Positions 1 to 8,918 are shown, counted from the first letter of the stretch. The stretch: 64,000 nt of DNA from an uncultured Flavobacteriaceae bacterium (GCA_947501845.1 CANMXP010000004.1:124001-188000); one strand, 5' to 3'. Program-made: numbers and translations. The notes: generated from the letters alone by a model not told the origin.

Positions 1-604
1 CATGCCACGTAAGGTTACCAATACTACCAAAGCCCCAAAATATATATTGTTGTAATTCTTCAGCAGAACTAAAAAAAGAAAGTACACTAACTGTTGCCGT
101 TGTAATACTACCAAACATTAAACCTATAATTAATATAGCCATGGTATCTCTAACTTTATTGGACATTATTAAAACAATAAGTAGCACTATAAAACTACCT
201 AGGCTGGCAGCAATTACAATGCTCCACTTGGAAACAAGTACGCCAGCTAAAGCACCGCCAAAAAAGGAAGCGCCCATAATAACTAATGCGACTCCTAAAC
301 TAGAACCAGATGTGATTCCTAAAACAAAAGGGCCGGCTAAGGGGTTTCTAAATAGTGTTTGCATGAGTAACCCAGAGATTCCCAAACCAGAACCAACAAT
401 AATGGCTGTGAAAGCCTTTGGTAATCTGTATTCATGAATGATATGCTGCCAGGCTACATTTTCTGTTGGATGTCCAATTAGGCCATTAAAAACATCCTTA
501 AAAGGGATAAGTACAGATCCTAAGCTTATGTTTGTACAGAAACATAGCAGTAGTACTAAAATTAGTATTATAAAAGGGAGTTTATATGTTTTGGTATCTG
601 GCAA
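1..604 (-). CDS. btuC: BtuC/FecCD-type ABC transporter permease (3' part off the left edge)
   Basis: This is the membrane permease of a B12/siderophore-type importer. The minus-strand translation shows a first membrane helix, then the family hallmark FRNPLAGPFVLGITSGSSLG (about residues 85-104) and further hydrophobic helices before the window ends. The frame is closed upstream by the stop codon of the binding-protein gene. The only start giving a full N-terminus is a TTG at 604-602 that directly follows that TAG (TAGTTG), so translation is probably coupled. It lies downstream of the cob genes and the binding protein, which supports cobalamin or cobinamide as substrate; a siderophore remains possible. 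The ATPase partner is expected beyond the left edge. Plus-strand frames here are antisense shadows. Confidence 0.88.
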   Translation of the reverse strand, partial: MPDTKTYKLPFIILILVLLLCFCTNISLGSVLIPFKDVFNGLIGHPTENVAWQHIIHEYRLPKAFTAIIVGSGLGISGLLMQTLFRNPLAGPFVLGITSGSSLGVALVIMGASFFGGALAGVLVSKWSIVIAASLGSFIVLLIVLIMSNKVRDTMAILIIGLMFGSITTATVSVLSFFSSAEELQQYIFWGFGSIGNLTWH

Positions 605-1747
605 CTATTCTAAGCGTTTAAAAAAGAAAGTTTCGTAATCATTTAATAAATCTGGATGGGCAATTTTTATCATGTCTTTTAAAATTAAGTCGGGTCTTAA
701 AGAGCCTAATTCGTAATATAGCAATCCGCCTTTGGTACCTTTTCTTTTTGTGTAAGTATACACAGTGTTATTTTTATAGGCATTAAAAAGAGCGTAGCCC
801 TTATGATTGTCTTGTATTTCCTTTTTTGTGTCAAAACTTCCAGCACCTATCCAAAATTCTGCATTTTGAGCCTTTTCCAATACATTTTCAAAGTTTAACT
901 GTAAACTTCCAGTGCTATTATTATCTTTCCAAAGATAATCGGTATTTGCATCTTCTAAATATTTTGCAATAAAACTTTTCCCACCAGGAACATGCCATAC
1001 ATCCTTAAATGTAGAGCCAGACATGACCTTTGGCTTTCTGGTTGTTATTTTTGCCGCTTCTTTGGCTTTTAAGTAATCGGTTTCTATGGTTTTAAAAATA
1101 GAATCGGCTTCTTTTTCCTTATTATAAAAAGCAGCAATAAATTTTATCCATTCTGCCCTTCCTAAAGGATGTTGTTCAGTCCATGCCCCATCAATAACAA
1201 CTGGAATGCCTAATTTTTCTATTTGATCTAACTTTATGTTGACACCATTAACAGAAAAGCCAATGACCAGCTCTGGATTTAGTTCTAAAAGGGATTCAAT
1301 ATTGATCTCTAAATCGTTGCCTAAATCCTTAATGGCTCCATTATCCACCCTTGCTCTGGTTTTTTCTGAACAAATATATTTTGTATTAGGAAAACCGATT
1401 AAGCTATGGTCTACTTCTAAATATTCTAAAGCAGGGATGTTAGTCGTAGAAACAGCTACGAGGGTTTTAATAGGAATTTCTATTATTTTAGCATTAGTGT
1501 CAAGGTTTGGTAGTTTTCCATCTTTTTGTACTAAAAAATAGGTAAACGTTTTATTGCTATTTGGCCATGGGGAACTAACAATAACTTTTTTATAGCCTTT
1601 GTAATTCGTTATAGAAAAGCCTTTGGCATAACGGATGCTTTCTTCTATACCTTTTGATTCGTTTACAGAAGTGACTACGTGTTGCTTTTCTTCTTTACAA
1701 GATATAAGAAGTGTAGCGCATATTGCTAAAAGTATAAGAAATCGCAT
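605..1747 (-). CDS. btuF: BtuF-like ABC transporter substrate-binding lipoprotein
   Basis: A 380-residue periplasmic binding protein of the TroA/BtuF-FecB fold that should deliver B12 or another metal-chelate to the adjacent permease. It has a lipoprotein signal peptide ending LLISC, with Cys17 as the lipid anchor. Family-like segments include the ALEYLEVDHSLIGFPNTKYI stretch and ESLLELNPELVIGF, the usual 'nominal location' motif of this family. The stop codon abuts the start of the permease, so the two form an operon. A 193-bp gap separates it from cobC upstream on the same strand, so it may share the cob transcript or have its own promoter. Cobalamin specificity is inferred from position only. 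Confidence 0.85.
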   Translation of the reverse strand: MRFLILLAICATLLISCKEEKQHVVTSVNESKGIEESIRYAKGFSITNYKGYKKVIVSSPWPNSNKTFTYFLVQKDGKLPNLDTNAKIIEIPIKTLVAVSTTNIPALEYLEVDHSLIGFPNTKYICSEKTRARVDNGAIKDLGNDLEINIESLLELNPELVIGFSVNGVNIKLDQIEKLGIPVVIDGAWTEQHPLGRAEWIKFIAAFYNKEKEADSIFKTIETDYLKAKEAAKITTRKPKVMSGSTFKDVWHVPGGKSFIAKYLEDANTDYLWKDNNSTGSLQLNFENVLEKAQNAEFWIGAGSFDTKKEIQDNHKGYALFNAYKNNTVYTYTKRKGTKGGLLYYELGSLRPDLILKDMIKIAHPDLLNDYETFFFKRLE

Positions 1748-1896
1748 GGGAAAATAATTAAGGTCTAAAGGTCTTTATTTTTTTTGTAAAATTATAAGCT
1801 AATTGTAATTAAACCTATTTTTCATCTTGGCAGGCTTAAATGTAGTGATCTATTTAGTTTATAATTTCTAATAAAGTAGTGTTTTATTAAATAGGA

Positions 1897-1922
1897 AAAT
1901 CTCTGCTTTAGCAGGAATGATA
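1897..1922 (-). repeat. Dispersed intergenic repeat, GTCATTC/GAATCT family (divergent copy)
   Basis: Read on the minus strand, this gap between cobC and btuF holds ATCATTCCTGCTAAAGCAGA followed by GATTT. It is a divergent relative of the short hairpin-like units seen in other gaps of this window (13.08, 43.99, 50.39, 52.2 and 59.9 kb). CTGCTAAAGCAG forms a small stem. I see no gene in 1748-1940. Confidence 0.45.
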
Positions 1923-1940
1923 AAGTAGCCTAAACTGAGT

Positions 1941-2519
1941 TTATGTTAGCTTAACTTCAGAAATGAGATGCCATGAATCTCCTTCTTTTTTAAGATGAAA
2001 TATATCACCATATTGAATTTTAATATTAAATGATTTTTCCAATGGGATATTTAAAACAGATGCAAGAAATGCTCTTATAGGACCAGCATGGGTAACAATT
2101 ATAAGGTTTTGCTTGTCTTGCGAATGTATCATGTCTTCAAAGAAACCATTAACTCTAGAAGCTAAATCAATATAAGACTCTCCATTAGGAACTCTAATAT
2201 TTACAAAGTCTTCCATCCATGGATTCAATGTTTCTTCAGAAATATCATTCCATCGTTTCATTTCCCAGTCCCCAAAATCAAGTTCTTTTAAACGGTCATC
2301 AAAAAGAACTTTCGTGTTTAAGTGTTTAGCTAATAACGCACAACGCTTTAATGGGCTACTCTTTATAATATAGTTTTTATTATTGGTATTATTGGGGATT
2401 TGTTGTTTGATTGTTTTAAATTCTTCATGAAAAGTGTCTACTAGGTCTAAATTGGTTTGCCCATAACAAATTCCTTTTTCAATATCTGGTGTTGTATGTC
2501 TAATTATATAAATTTCCAT
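1941..2519 (-). CDS. cobC: Alpha-ribazole phosphatase, histidine phosphatase family
   Basis: A 192-residue histidine phosphatase that would remove the phosphate from alpha-ribazole-5'-phosphate, or from cobalamin-5'-phosphate, in nucleotide-loop assembly. The N-terminus carries the RHG-type motif as RHTT (Arg7, His8). Family features ELDFGDWEM and the second catalytic His in VTHAGPIRAF are present, and length is normal. The start overlaps the end of cobS by 16 bp, a sign of translational coupling. Its place as last gene of cobU-cobT-cobS-cobC is what favours CobC over a generic phosphoglycerate-mutase-like enzyme. Confidence 0.9.
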   Translation of the reverse strand: MEIYIIRHTTPDIEKGICYGQTNLDLVDTFHEEFKTIKQQIPNNTNNKNYIIKSSPLKRCALLAKHLNTKVLFDDRLKELDFGDWEMKRWNDISEETLNPWMEDFVNIRVPNGESYIDLASRVNGFFEDMIHSQDKQNLIIVTHAGPIRAFLASVLNIPLEKSFNIKIQYGDIFHLKKEGDSWHLISEVKLT

Positions 2520-3265
2520 AGCGCTATAACACTTAAATAAAATACAACTTCACATAATTGCTGAACGGCTCCTGCGCAATCTCCTGTTTGTCCACCTAGC
2601 CATTTCTTAAATTTACCACCTAGATATACTTTTGCTAAATAACAAGGAACGATAGCTATGAAAATTAAGGGTTTGTTAAAAAAGAATAATGGTGTTATTC
2701 CAAAAATAGCACTAATAATGAGCATGTTTATCGTAATATTTTTAGCGGCTGGTTTTGCTTTACTGTCTTCAGTATCTCTAACATACGGGTGAGTATAAAT
2801 TAATGTTGTGGCTATAAATCTACTTAGGCTATGTCCAACAATGATTGTAATTGGAATAAATTTAAGCGGTACTTCTCTTAATGCTAAAAATTTAATGGCT
2901 AGGATTAAAATTAATCCAATGACACCATAGGTACCTAAGCGGGAATCCTTCATGATGAGGAGAATTTTTTCTTTGGTCCACCCACCTCCAAACCCATCAC
3001 AAACATCCGCAAAGCCATCTTCATGAAATGCCCCTGTTGTGTATACGGTCGCTACCATACTTAATAAAAGAGCTATCTCGGTAGAGAAAATAAACGAAAA
3101 ACCAAAAAATACTAAAGCGCCTATACTTCCAACAACAATACCAACTAACGAAAAATATTTAGCACTTTTAGAAAGGTATTCGGGGTTATGATCTATCCAT
3201 CTTGGGCAAGGAATCCTTGTGAAAAACATGATAGCAGTTAAGAAAATATGGAGTTCTTTTCTCAT
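2504..3265 (-). CDS. cobS: Adenosylcobinamide-GDP ribazoletransferase (cobalamin synthase)
   Basis: A 253-residue integral membrane enzyme that joins adenosylcobinamide-GDP to alpha-ribazole (phosphate), giving adenosylcobalamin (phosphate). Several hydrophobic helices are evident. The family motifs TGAFHEDGFADVCDGFGGGW (acidic Mg-binding segment, about residues 78-97) and the C-terminal GGQTGDCAGAVQQL are intact. It sits 5 bp after cobT and overlaps cobC. Members of this family act at the inner membrane, so the product probably couples salvage to uptake by the nearby importer. Confidence 0.95.
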   Translation of the reverse strand: MRKELHIFLTAIMFFTRIPCPRWIDHNPEYLSKSAKYFSLVGIVVGSIGALVFFGFSFIFSTEIALLLSMVATVYTTGAFHEDGFADVCDGFGGGWTKEKILLIMKDSRLGTYGVIGLILILAIKFLALREVPLKFIPITIIVGHSLSRFIATTLIYTHPYVRDTEDSKAKPAAKNITINMLIISAIFGITPLFFFNKPLIFIAIVPCYLAKVYLGGKFKKWLGGQTGDCAGAVQQLCEVVFYLSVIALWKFI

Positions 3266-3270
3266 ATCTT

Positions 3271-4314
3271 TTAATTTTTAGTTTCTCCGCTTACACCAGC
3301 GGCATCAAAACTAGCCATATCATTTAAGAAATTAACCGATGCTTGCACTATAGGTATCGCTAATGCTGCACCTGTGCCTTCTCCTAATCTTAATCCTAAA
3401 GATAATAATGGTTTAGCATTTAAAAACGTTAACATTTTTACATGTCCTTTTTCATTTGAATTATGAGCAAATACACAATAGTCTAAAACATTTTTATCTA
3501 TAGCTTGTGCGACCAATAGGGCTGCAGTTACTATAAACCCGTCAATAATTATAGCCATTTTTAGCTCTGCTGCTTTTAAAATAGCACCGCAAAGCATGGC
3601 TATTTCAAAACCACCAAAAATAGACATGGCTTCTAGTGCATTCTTTGGATTATATTTTTTATAAACTTCAGATAAAATGCGTTGCTTCTTGGTAATTCCA
3701 TCACTATTTAGACCAGTGCCAGCACCGACACATTCATTAAGAGGTGTTTTTGTAAAATAGGCCATAAGTAAGGCCGCCGATGATGTATTGCTAATGCCCA
3801 TTTCTCCAAAACCAATGGTATTTGTGCCTTCATTTTTAAATTTAGAAATAATATCACCACTTTTATTAAAAGCTATTTCACATTGTTCTAATGTCATGGC
3901 AGGTTTTTCTTGATAATTGTTCGTGCCAAAATCAATTTTGGCATTAATAATATCAAATGTTTCTGGAAACTTATGATTAACACCAGCATCAACTATTTTT
4001 AAGTTTAGACTATTGGTATTACTAAAAATATTGATAGCAGCACCGCCATTAACAAAATTATAAACCATTTGGGCTGTTACCTCTTGCGGAAAAGGGTTTA
4101 CTTCTCCTTTAATAGCAATACCATGATCACCAGCAAATACAATAATAGTGGGTTTTTCTACTTTAGGTTTTTCGGTTTGTTGAATACATCCCATTTTAAA
4201 AGCGATATGTTCAAGTTCTCCCAAGGCACCTAGAGGTTTTGTTTTTAGGTTTATTTTTTGCTGAAGTTTTACCTCTAATTCAGGATTAACAATAGATTCT
4301 ATATTATAGGTCAT
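3271..4314 (-). CDS. cobT: Nicotinate-nucleotide--dimethylbenzimidazole phosphoribosyltransferase
   Basis: A 347-residue cytosolic enzyme that activates the lower-ligand base to alpha-ribazole-5'-phosphate using nicotinate mononucleotide. Visible family motifs are the N-terminal KTKPLGALGELE, FAGDHGIA, GFGEMGISNTSSAAL, GAGTGLNSDG, and the C-terminal GLRLGEGTGAALAIPI, which carries the catalytic glutamate. Length is typical. The start follows the cobU stop with no spacer, and cobS begins 5 bp downstream, so the set is one transcript. No gene for making dimethylbenzimidazole is visible, consistent with scavenging of the base. Confidence 0.96.
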   Translation of the reverse strand: MTYNIESIVNPELEVKLQQKINLKTKPLGALGELEHIAFKMGCIQQTEKPKVEKPTIIVFAGDHGIAIKGEVNPFPQEVTAQMVYNFVNGGAAINIFSNTNSLNLKIVDAGVNHKFPETFDIINAKIDFGTNNYQEKPAMTLEQCEIAFNKSGDIISKFKNEGTNTIGFGEMGISNTSSAALLMAYFTKTPLNECVGAGTGLNSDGITKKQRILSEVYKKYNPKNALEAMSIFGGFEIAMLCGAILKAAELKMAIIIDGFIVTAALLVAQAIDKNVLDYCVFAHNSNEKGHVKMLTFLNAKPLLSLGLRLGEGTGAALAIPIVQASVNFLNDMASFDAAGVSGETKN

Positions 4315-4818
4315 TTATTTTAAGTTTAGAGGTATTCCAGATACCATTAAAGTTGCTTTATCGGCATGCTTAGCAATATGTTGGTTCATCCAGCCTTGTA
4401 GCTCTGTGAATTTTCGGCCAATTTCGGTTTGAGCGTGTACCCCCATACCAATTTCATTAGAGATAATAATAATAGTGGCATCTACATTGAGCAGTTTGTC
4501 AAACTCAATTTTAGCTAACTCTAAGCTTTTTTCGATATCATTTTTAGTATCTACAAAGAAATTTGTAAGCCATAGTGTAACACAATCAATCACCACAACA
4601 TCTTTAGGACTTATCATTTTAGAAAGCGCTTTTTCCTCTTCAATAGATGTCCATCTTTCGTCTCTATCTGCGATATGTCTATCAACTCGTTTTCTATGGT
4701 CATCGTCCCAAATCCGAGATGTAGCAATATATTTAGGGGTGTTAGAAAGAGTGAGCGCTAAGTTTTGTGCGTAGCTACTTTTTCCTGAGCGTTCGCCTCC
4801 TGTTATGTAAAAAATCAT
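4315..4818 (-). CDS. cobU: Adenosylcobinamide kinase / adenosylcobinamide-phosphate guanylyltransferase
   Basis: A 167-residue bifunctional enzyme that phosphorylates adenosylcobinamide and then transfers GMP to it. The P-loop GGERSGKS lies at residues 7-14. The RVDRHIADRDERW segment holds the histidine expected to carry GMP, and VVIDCVTLWLTN is the Walker-B-like strand. It is the first gene of the minus-strand cob operon. The 102-bp divergent region towards the riboswitch carries an imperfect -7-like AATCTTTG for this strand but no riboswitch, so the operon appears not to be directly B12-repressed from this side. Confidence 0.95.
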   Translation of the reverse strand: MIFYITGGERSGKSSYAQNLALTLSNTPKYIATSRIWDDDHRKRVDRHIADRDERWTSIEEEKALSKMISPKDVVVIDCVTLWLTNFFVDTKNDIEKSLELAKIEFDKLLNVDATIIIISNEIGMGVHAQTEIGRKFTELQGWMNQHIAKHADKATLMVSGIPLNLK

Positions 4819-4906
4819 ATCAGAGAATTAGTTAATGAGTTTGCAAAGATTAAATATTTTATACGAATAAAGCGAGAAGTGTACTTATAAATCTAAAATT
4901 GATTAG

Positions 4907-4914
4907 TATATTTG
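4907..4914 (+). promoter_or_regulatory. Bacteroidota -7 promoter element upstream of the B12 riboswitch
   Basis: TATATTTG matches the Bacteroidota -7 consensus TAnnTTTG. The expected transcription start, just after it, coincides with the first base of the riboswitch fold at about 4921. No convincing -33 TTG was found. Confidence 0.6.
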
Positions 4915-4920
4915 CAGCGA

Positions 4921-5123
4921 ATTTTGGTTCTATTCAGTTTTATTTGAATGGATTAAAAGGGAATCAGGTGCAATGATTAAATCGTTAATTCCTGAACTGT
5001 TCCCGCAACTGTAAGTTTATACTGAGTTTGCTCAGTACCTTTTAGAAGGGTGTTATTAACTTCAAAACCACTGGCTTTGTGCTGGGAAGGTGAAATAACA
5101 TTAGATAAGTCAGGAGACCTGCC
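4921..5123 (+). promoter_or_regulatory. Cobalamin (B12) riboswitch
   Basis: The 5' leader of the TonB receptor gene holds the conserved landmarks of the adenosylcobalamin aptamer in order: AAAAGGGAATCAGGTG, then CTGTTCCCGCAACTGTAA, then CCACTGG, CTGGGAAGGTG, and the B12-box-like AAGTCAGGAGACCTGCC ending near 5123. GTCAGGAGACCTGCC closes the element about 45 bp before the receptor start. In this family, B12 binding represses expression of the downstream uptake genes. I did not resolve whether this copy acts on transcription or translation; no obvious U-tract terminator follows it. Confidence 0.96.
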
Positions 5124-5168
5124 ATTTTCAAAACAAAATAAATTAAGCTTTCGGGATAAAAGTTAATT

Positions 5169-7040
5169 ATGAGGAAAATTCTAATTATATCGATATTTTA
5201 TATTATTAGTTTTAATAGCATGGCTCAAAACGATAGTTTGGTAAATCGTTTGAAGGAGATTGTTATTCAGGCCGATAAGAAATTAAAAAAATATTCTGTA
5301 GGGTATAAAGTTACTACCTTAAGTGACTCTGTGCTTGTTAGAAACACAGAATCCTTTACATCTTTATTGCGCTTTAATTCTCCTTTATATTTAAGAGAGT
5401 ATGGATCTGGAGGTACGAGTTCTGCCAGCTTTAGAGGTACGAGTTCTTCTAATACTGCTGTGATTTGGAATGGTATTAATATTAATTCTATTAATAATGG
5501 ACAAACAGGATTTAACGCATTAACTGTAAGTTTATTTGATGCCATAGATATAAGAAGTGGAGGCGGGAGTTTGGAATATGGGTCTGGAGCTGTTGGAGGT
5601 ACCATACACTTAAATGATTATTTACAGTTTACAGATACTAAGCAAATTAAAAATCAATTTGTTGCCTCTCTTGGTAGTTTTGAAACTTATAGAGGTTTAT
5701 ACAAACTTAAATTCTCAAATTCTAAATTAGCCATTAATTCTGGTGTTTCTTATAATCGGTCTGAAAATAATTACAAGTTTTTAAATACAAATTTTAAGAA
5801 TACAAATGGTGCTTACGAAAATTTTGGATTTAATATAAGTGCAGCATATTCCCTAACTGAGTTTTCTAAATTGAAATTTTATAGCGCCAATTATTTAGGA
5901 GAACGATTCTTTTCTGGTGAGCTGCCAAACCCATTGATGGCAAATGATAAGTATCAGGATTTTAGCCATAGAAACTTATTGATTTACACACATAAAAAAT
6001 CTAGATTAAGCCATGAGGCTAAACTTGCTTTTTTGATTCAAGAATATCGATATTTTGAAGATAAAGCTTCGAGTATGTTTAACTTTGGTAAGTCTAAACG
6101 CTACCTTGCTAATTATGATGTTTCTTATAGTTTTCCAAAGTTAAAAGCAAGTATAACATCTCATTCTGAGTATGAATCTGCTTTTGGGAAAACGGATCAA
6201 ATCTTGGAAAGAAACAGGAAGCAATTTTCTCAATCTTTTATTTACAATCAGGATGTCAATAGCTCGGTATCTTTTGATGCTAAGATTAGAAAGGATTTTA
6301 ATTCAGATTATGATGTTCCATTTACTTATGCTTTAGGCGTGAAAGTAAAACCAATTAAGAATTTATTTTTTAGAGCCAATGGATCTAAAAACTTTCGTGT
6401 GCCAACTTACAATGATTTGTTTTGGCCTGGACAAGGGAATTTAGATTTAATACCTGAGACTGCCTTACAAGGAGAGTTCGGAATTGGTTATAAGAACAAC
6501 CAATTTGTAATCGATATAGGCATCTTTTACATAAATGCTAATGATAAAATAGTTTGGACACCAGTAGGAGATCCTGACAGATCAGGAGTTTGGGTGCCTA
6601 TAAACCTATCTGAAGTTAATAATAAAGGTCTGGAAATGTCTTTGTCGTTTAATAAAACTTTTAGCGAACGTACTGTAAAATTTAATATAAACTATAGTTA
6701 TACAATAGCTACTGATAAAACTACAGATAAGCAGCTGATTTTTGTGCCTAAACATTTATTTAACAGCAACCTGGGATATACTTACAAGCGGTTTAGTTTT
6801 TTTTATCAGCAGTTATTTACTGGTAAAGTGTATACCACAGAGAGTAATTCCAGCGATTTTGTTATGCCACATTATTTTGTGGGTAATATGGGGATGGATT
6901 ATAGACTTTTAAGCTCTGAAAAAAAACAACTAACTATTGGTTTTAAGGTTAATAATGTATTCAATAAATATTATGAAGTATTAGCCAGAAGACCGATGCC
7001 TAACAGAAATTTAAACTTTAATATAAACTATAAATTTTAA
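5169..7040 (+). CDS. btuB: BtuB-like TonB-dependent cobalamin receptor
   Basis: A 623-residue outer-membrane receptor. It has a signal peptide ending SMAQ, followed by an EIVIQADK segment in the TonB-box position. A plug domain (SSASFRGTSSSNTAVIWNGI and EYGSGAVGGTIHL, about residues 85-155) precedes a beta-barrel that ends NNVFNKYYEVLARRPMPNRN and a terminal Phe. Length matches BtuB-type receptors. The B12 riboswitch directly upstream is strong evidence that the ligand is cobalamin or a related corrinoid. The propeller lipoprotein begins 3 bp after its stop, so the two are co-transcribed. Confidence 0.95.
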   Translation: MRKILIISIFYIISFNSMAQNDSLVNRLKEIVIQADKKLKKYSVGYKVTTLSDSVLVRNTESFTSLLRFNSPLYLREYGSGGTSSASFRGTSSSNTAVIWNGININSINNGQTGFNALTVSLFDAIDIRSGGGSLEYGSGAVGGTIHLNDYLQFTDTKQIKNQFVASLGSFETYRGLYKLKFSNSKLAINSGVSYNRSENNYKFLNTNFKNTNGAYENFGFNISAAYSLTEFSKLKFYSANYLGERFFSGELPNPLMANDKYQDFSHRNLLIYTHKKSRLSHEAKLAFLIQEYRYFEDKASSMFNFGKSKRYLANYDVSYSFPKLKASITSHSEYESAFGKTDQILERNRKQFSQSFIYNQDVNSSVSFDAKIRKDFNSDYDVPFTYALGVKVKPIKNLFFRANGSKNFRVPTYNDLFWPGQGNLDLIPETALQGEFGIGYKNNQFVIDIGIFYINANDKIVWTPVGDPDRSGVWVPINLSEVNNKGLEMSLSFNKTFSERTVKFNINYSYTIATDKTTDKQLIFVPKHLFNSNLGYTYKRFSFFYQQLFTGKVYTTESNSSDFVMPHYFVGNMGMDYRLLSSEKKQLTIGFKVNNVFNKYYEVLARRPMPNRNLNFNINYKF

Positions 7041-7043
7041 ACA

Positions 7044-8096
7044 ATGAAAATCAATAAATTACTAACTAAACTCTTTATTTTAAGTGCACTATTTTTAGCA
7101 TCTTGTAGTGATGATGATACACCACAAGTGCCTAAAGGCGATTACGAAAATGGTATTTTAATTAGCGGCGAGGGTAGTGGAGCAGGAACAGGTTCCATAT
7201 CTTTTATTTCGAATGATTTAACTACCACCGAAAATCTTATTTATAAAAAAGTGAATAGTACTGAATTAGGAATTTATTTGCAATCAATAGCTTTCGATAA
7301 CGAGAGAGCTTTTGTTGTTGTTGATAATGCAAATTCGGTGACTGTTGTCGATAGATATACTTTTGAAGAAAAATCTACAATAACTACGGGCTTAAATGGC
7401 CCTAGATATATGGCGGTTGTAGGTGATAAGGGCTATGTAACCAATTGGGGGTCTACATCGGATGAAACAGACGACTTTATAGCTATTGTAGATTTAAATA
7501 CATATGACGTAGATGGGACAATTGCAGTAGGTAATGGCCCTGAAAGAATTATAGAAAATAATGGCAAATTATATGTATCTCATAAAGGGGCGTTTGGTAC
7601 TAATAATATTATTTCTGTAATTGATTTATCAGATAATAGCGTAGAGACTATAACAGTTGGATATAAACCAGATGAGATTTTTGTAAATGGTAAGGGAGAG
7701 TTGGTTGTTTTATGTGGCGGAAATGAATCTTGGACAGGAAACGAAACCATAGCATCAATTGTTAATATAAATATGTCTACAAACACCGAAGTATCTTCTT
7801 TAACTTTTGCTAACGGTGAACATCCAAGCTTAATGGTATTAGATAATGGTATATTATACTATGAAGTTGAAGGAAAAGTATTTTCGATTAGTGAAGATGC
7901 AACAGCATTGTCTTCTACTTCAATTGTAGAATCTCAAGGATATTTATATGGATTGGCAGTGAAAAATGACAGAATATATTTGTTAGATGCCAATTTTAAA
8001 GATTTAAGTGAATTGAACATTTACGATTTATCGACTAAAAATATAATAGATACCAAGGCTATAGCCTTAGGAGCTTCTAAAATTTATTTTAATTAA
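7044..8096 (+). CDS. BtuG-like surface beta-propeller lipoprotein (YncE/YVTN family)
   Basis: A 350-residue lipoprotein: the signal peptide ends LFLASC (Cys21), followed by SDDD, an acidic stretch like the export signal that sends Bacteroidota lipoproteins to the cell surface. The mature part is built of YVTN/YncE-like blades, for example ENNGKLYVSHKGAFGTNN, NGKGELVVLCGG and VKNDRIYLLDANF, fitting a seven-bladed propeller. In Bacteroides, BtuG proteins of this architecture capture B12 at the surface and pair with BtuB. Position directly behind a riboswitch-controlled BtuB makes that role likely here. The fold is clear; the B12-capture role is inferred from context. Confidence 0.85.
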   Translation: MKINKLLTKLFILSALFLASCSDDDTPQVPKGDYENGILISGEGSGAGTGSISFISNDLTTTENLIYKKVNSTELGIYLQSIAFDNERAFVVVDNANSVTVVDRYTFEEKSTITTGLNGPRYMAVVGDKGYVTNWGSTSDETDDFIAIVDLNTYDVDGTIAVGNGPERIIENNGKLYVSHKGAFGTNNIISVIDLSDNSVETITVGYKPDEIFVNGKGELVVLCGGNESWTGNETIASIVNINMSTNTEVSSLTFANGEHPSLMVLDNGILYYEVEGKVFSISEDATALSSTSIVESQGYLYGLAVKNDRIYLLDANFKDLSELNIYDLSTKNIIDTKAIALGASKIYFN

Positions 8097-8131
8097 GGCA
8101 TTTATCTACCTTAATTCTTAGCTACTTTATT

Positions 8132-8157
8132 AAATGCCGCTTTTAGCGGCATTTTTT
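8132..8157 (+). terminator. Rho-independent terminator of the btuB-btuG operon
   Basis: AAATGCCGC-TTTTA-GCGGCATTT followed by a T run: a perfect GC-rich stem with U-tract, 35 bp after the propeller gene stop. It ends the riboswitch-controlled transcript. Confidence 0.9.
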
Positions 8158-8195
8158 ATACAAACTTTTGTGTTCTCCTTGAATGCTATTTATTT

Positions 8196-8918
8196 TCAGG
8201 CGTTATTTGCAATTAAATCACAATACCAGACACCATACTTATCAGCTTTGCAAATGGAATCATCTGTTTTAGGAGTGTTATATTCTCGATACACTTTTTC
8301 GCCTATTGTAAACGAAATGGGTTTATCAAAGATAGGACCATCAAAGCAAAAGGTATGAAACTCTCCGTTTTCTCCGCACGGATCTACACCTTCGGGTAAG
8401 TTGTCAATAAAATGTTTGTCTATAACAGTACCAACAAAATCTTCACTAAAATATTTAGAATTGGCACACACAATAATAGTTTTAAAACCTAAATCTAAAA
8501 ATTCATGAATTAACTCTTTAGTATCTCGTTTCCAGATAGGAAATACAGCTTTTAAACCTACTTTTTCCAATTGGCTTTCGCGATATACTTTTAAATCTTC
8601 AAGAAAAATATCACCAAAAGCACTGTGTGTAAAACCATTACTTTTCAATCTGGTAACGATTTCTGTCATTTTTTGCTCATAAATTTCCATACTAGGCATT
8701 TCGGGCAATTCAATAAGACTAGACTTTATTTTTAAGGCTTTTGTCTGTGCCAACAATAGTTCTTTTCTAAGCCCATGCATGGAGACCCGATTATAATGAC
8801 TATTAACCGTTGTGATGAGCTCATCAACCGAATAACGTTTATCTTGTAATAAATGGTAAAGTGCCAGTGCGGAATCCTTTCCTGTACTCCAGTTGAAATA
8901 GGTTTTTAATTTTTGCAT
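8196..8918 (-). CDS. Dph6-like PP-loop ATPase (diphthine--ammonia ligase family)
   Basis: A 240-residue adenine-nucleotide alpha-hydrolase-type protein. The N-terminus has the PP-loop as FNWSTGKDSALALY (STGKDS, about residues 10-15). Downstream are HSAFGDIFLEDLKVYRE and PIWKRDTKELIHEFL, which are typical of the Dph6/MJ0570 family. Bacteria do not make diphthamide, so the true substrate is unknown; an ATP-dependent amidation or adenylation is expected. The gene converges on the B12 uptake operon. An association with corrinoid metabolism is speculative from position only. Confidence 0.8.
   Translation of the reverse strand: MQKLKTYFNWSTGKDSALALYHLLQDKRYSVDELITTVNSHYNRVSMHGLRKELLLAQTKALKIKSSLIELPEMPSMEIYEQKMTEIVTRLKSNGFTHSAFGDIFLEDLKVYRESQLEKVGLKAVFPIWKRDTKELIHEFLDLGFKTIIVCANSKYFSEDFVGTVIDKHFIDNLPEGVDPCGENGEFHTFCFDGPIFDKPISFTIGEKVYREYNTPKTDDSICKADKYGVWYCDLIANNA

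Noticed and set aside
141-638. Two plus-strand frames at the left edge
   Set aside because: They are antisense to a clear FecCD/BtuC permease read on the minus strand.
8134-8358. 74-residue plus-strand frame
   Set aside because: It begins inside the btuG terminator and is antisense to the PP-loop gene.
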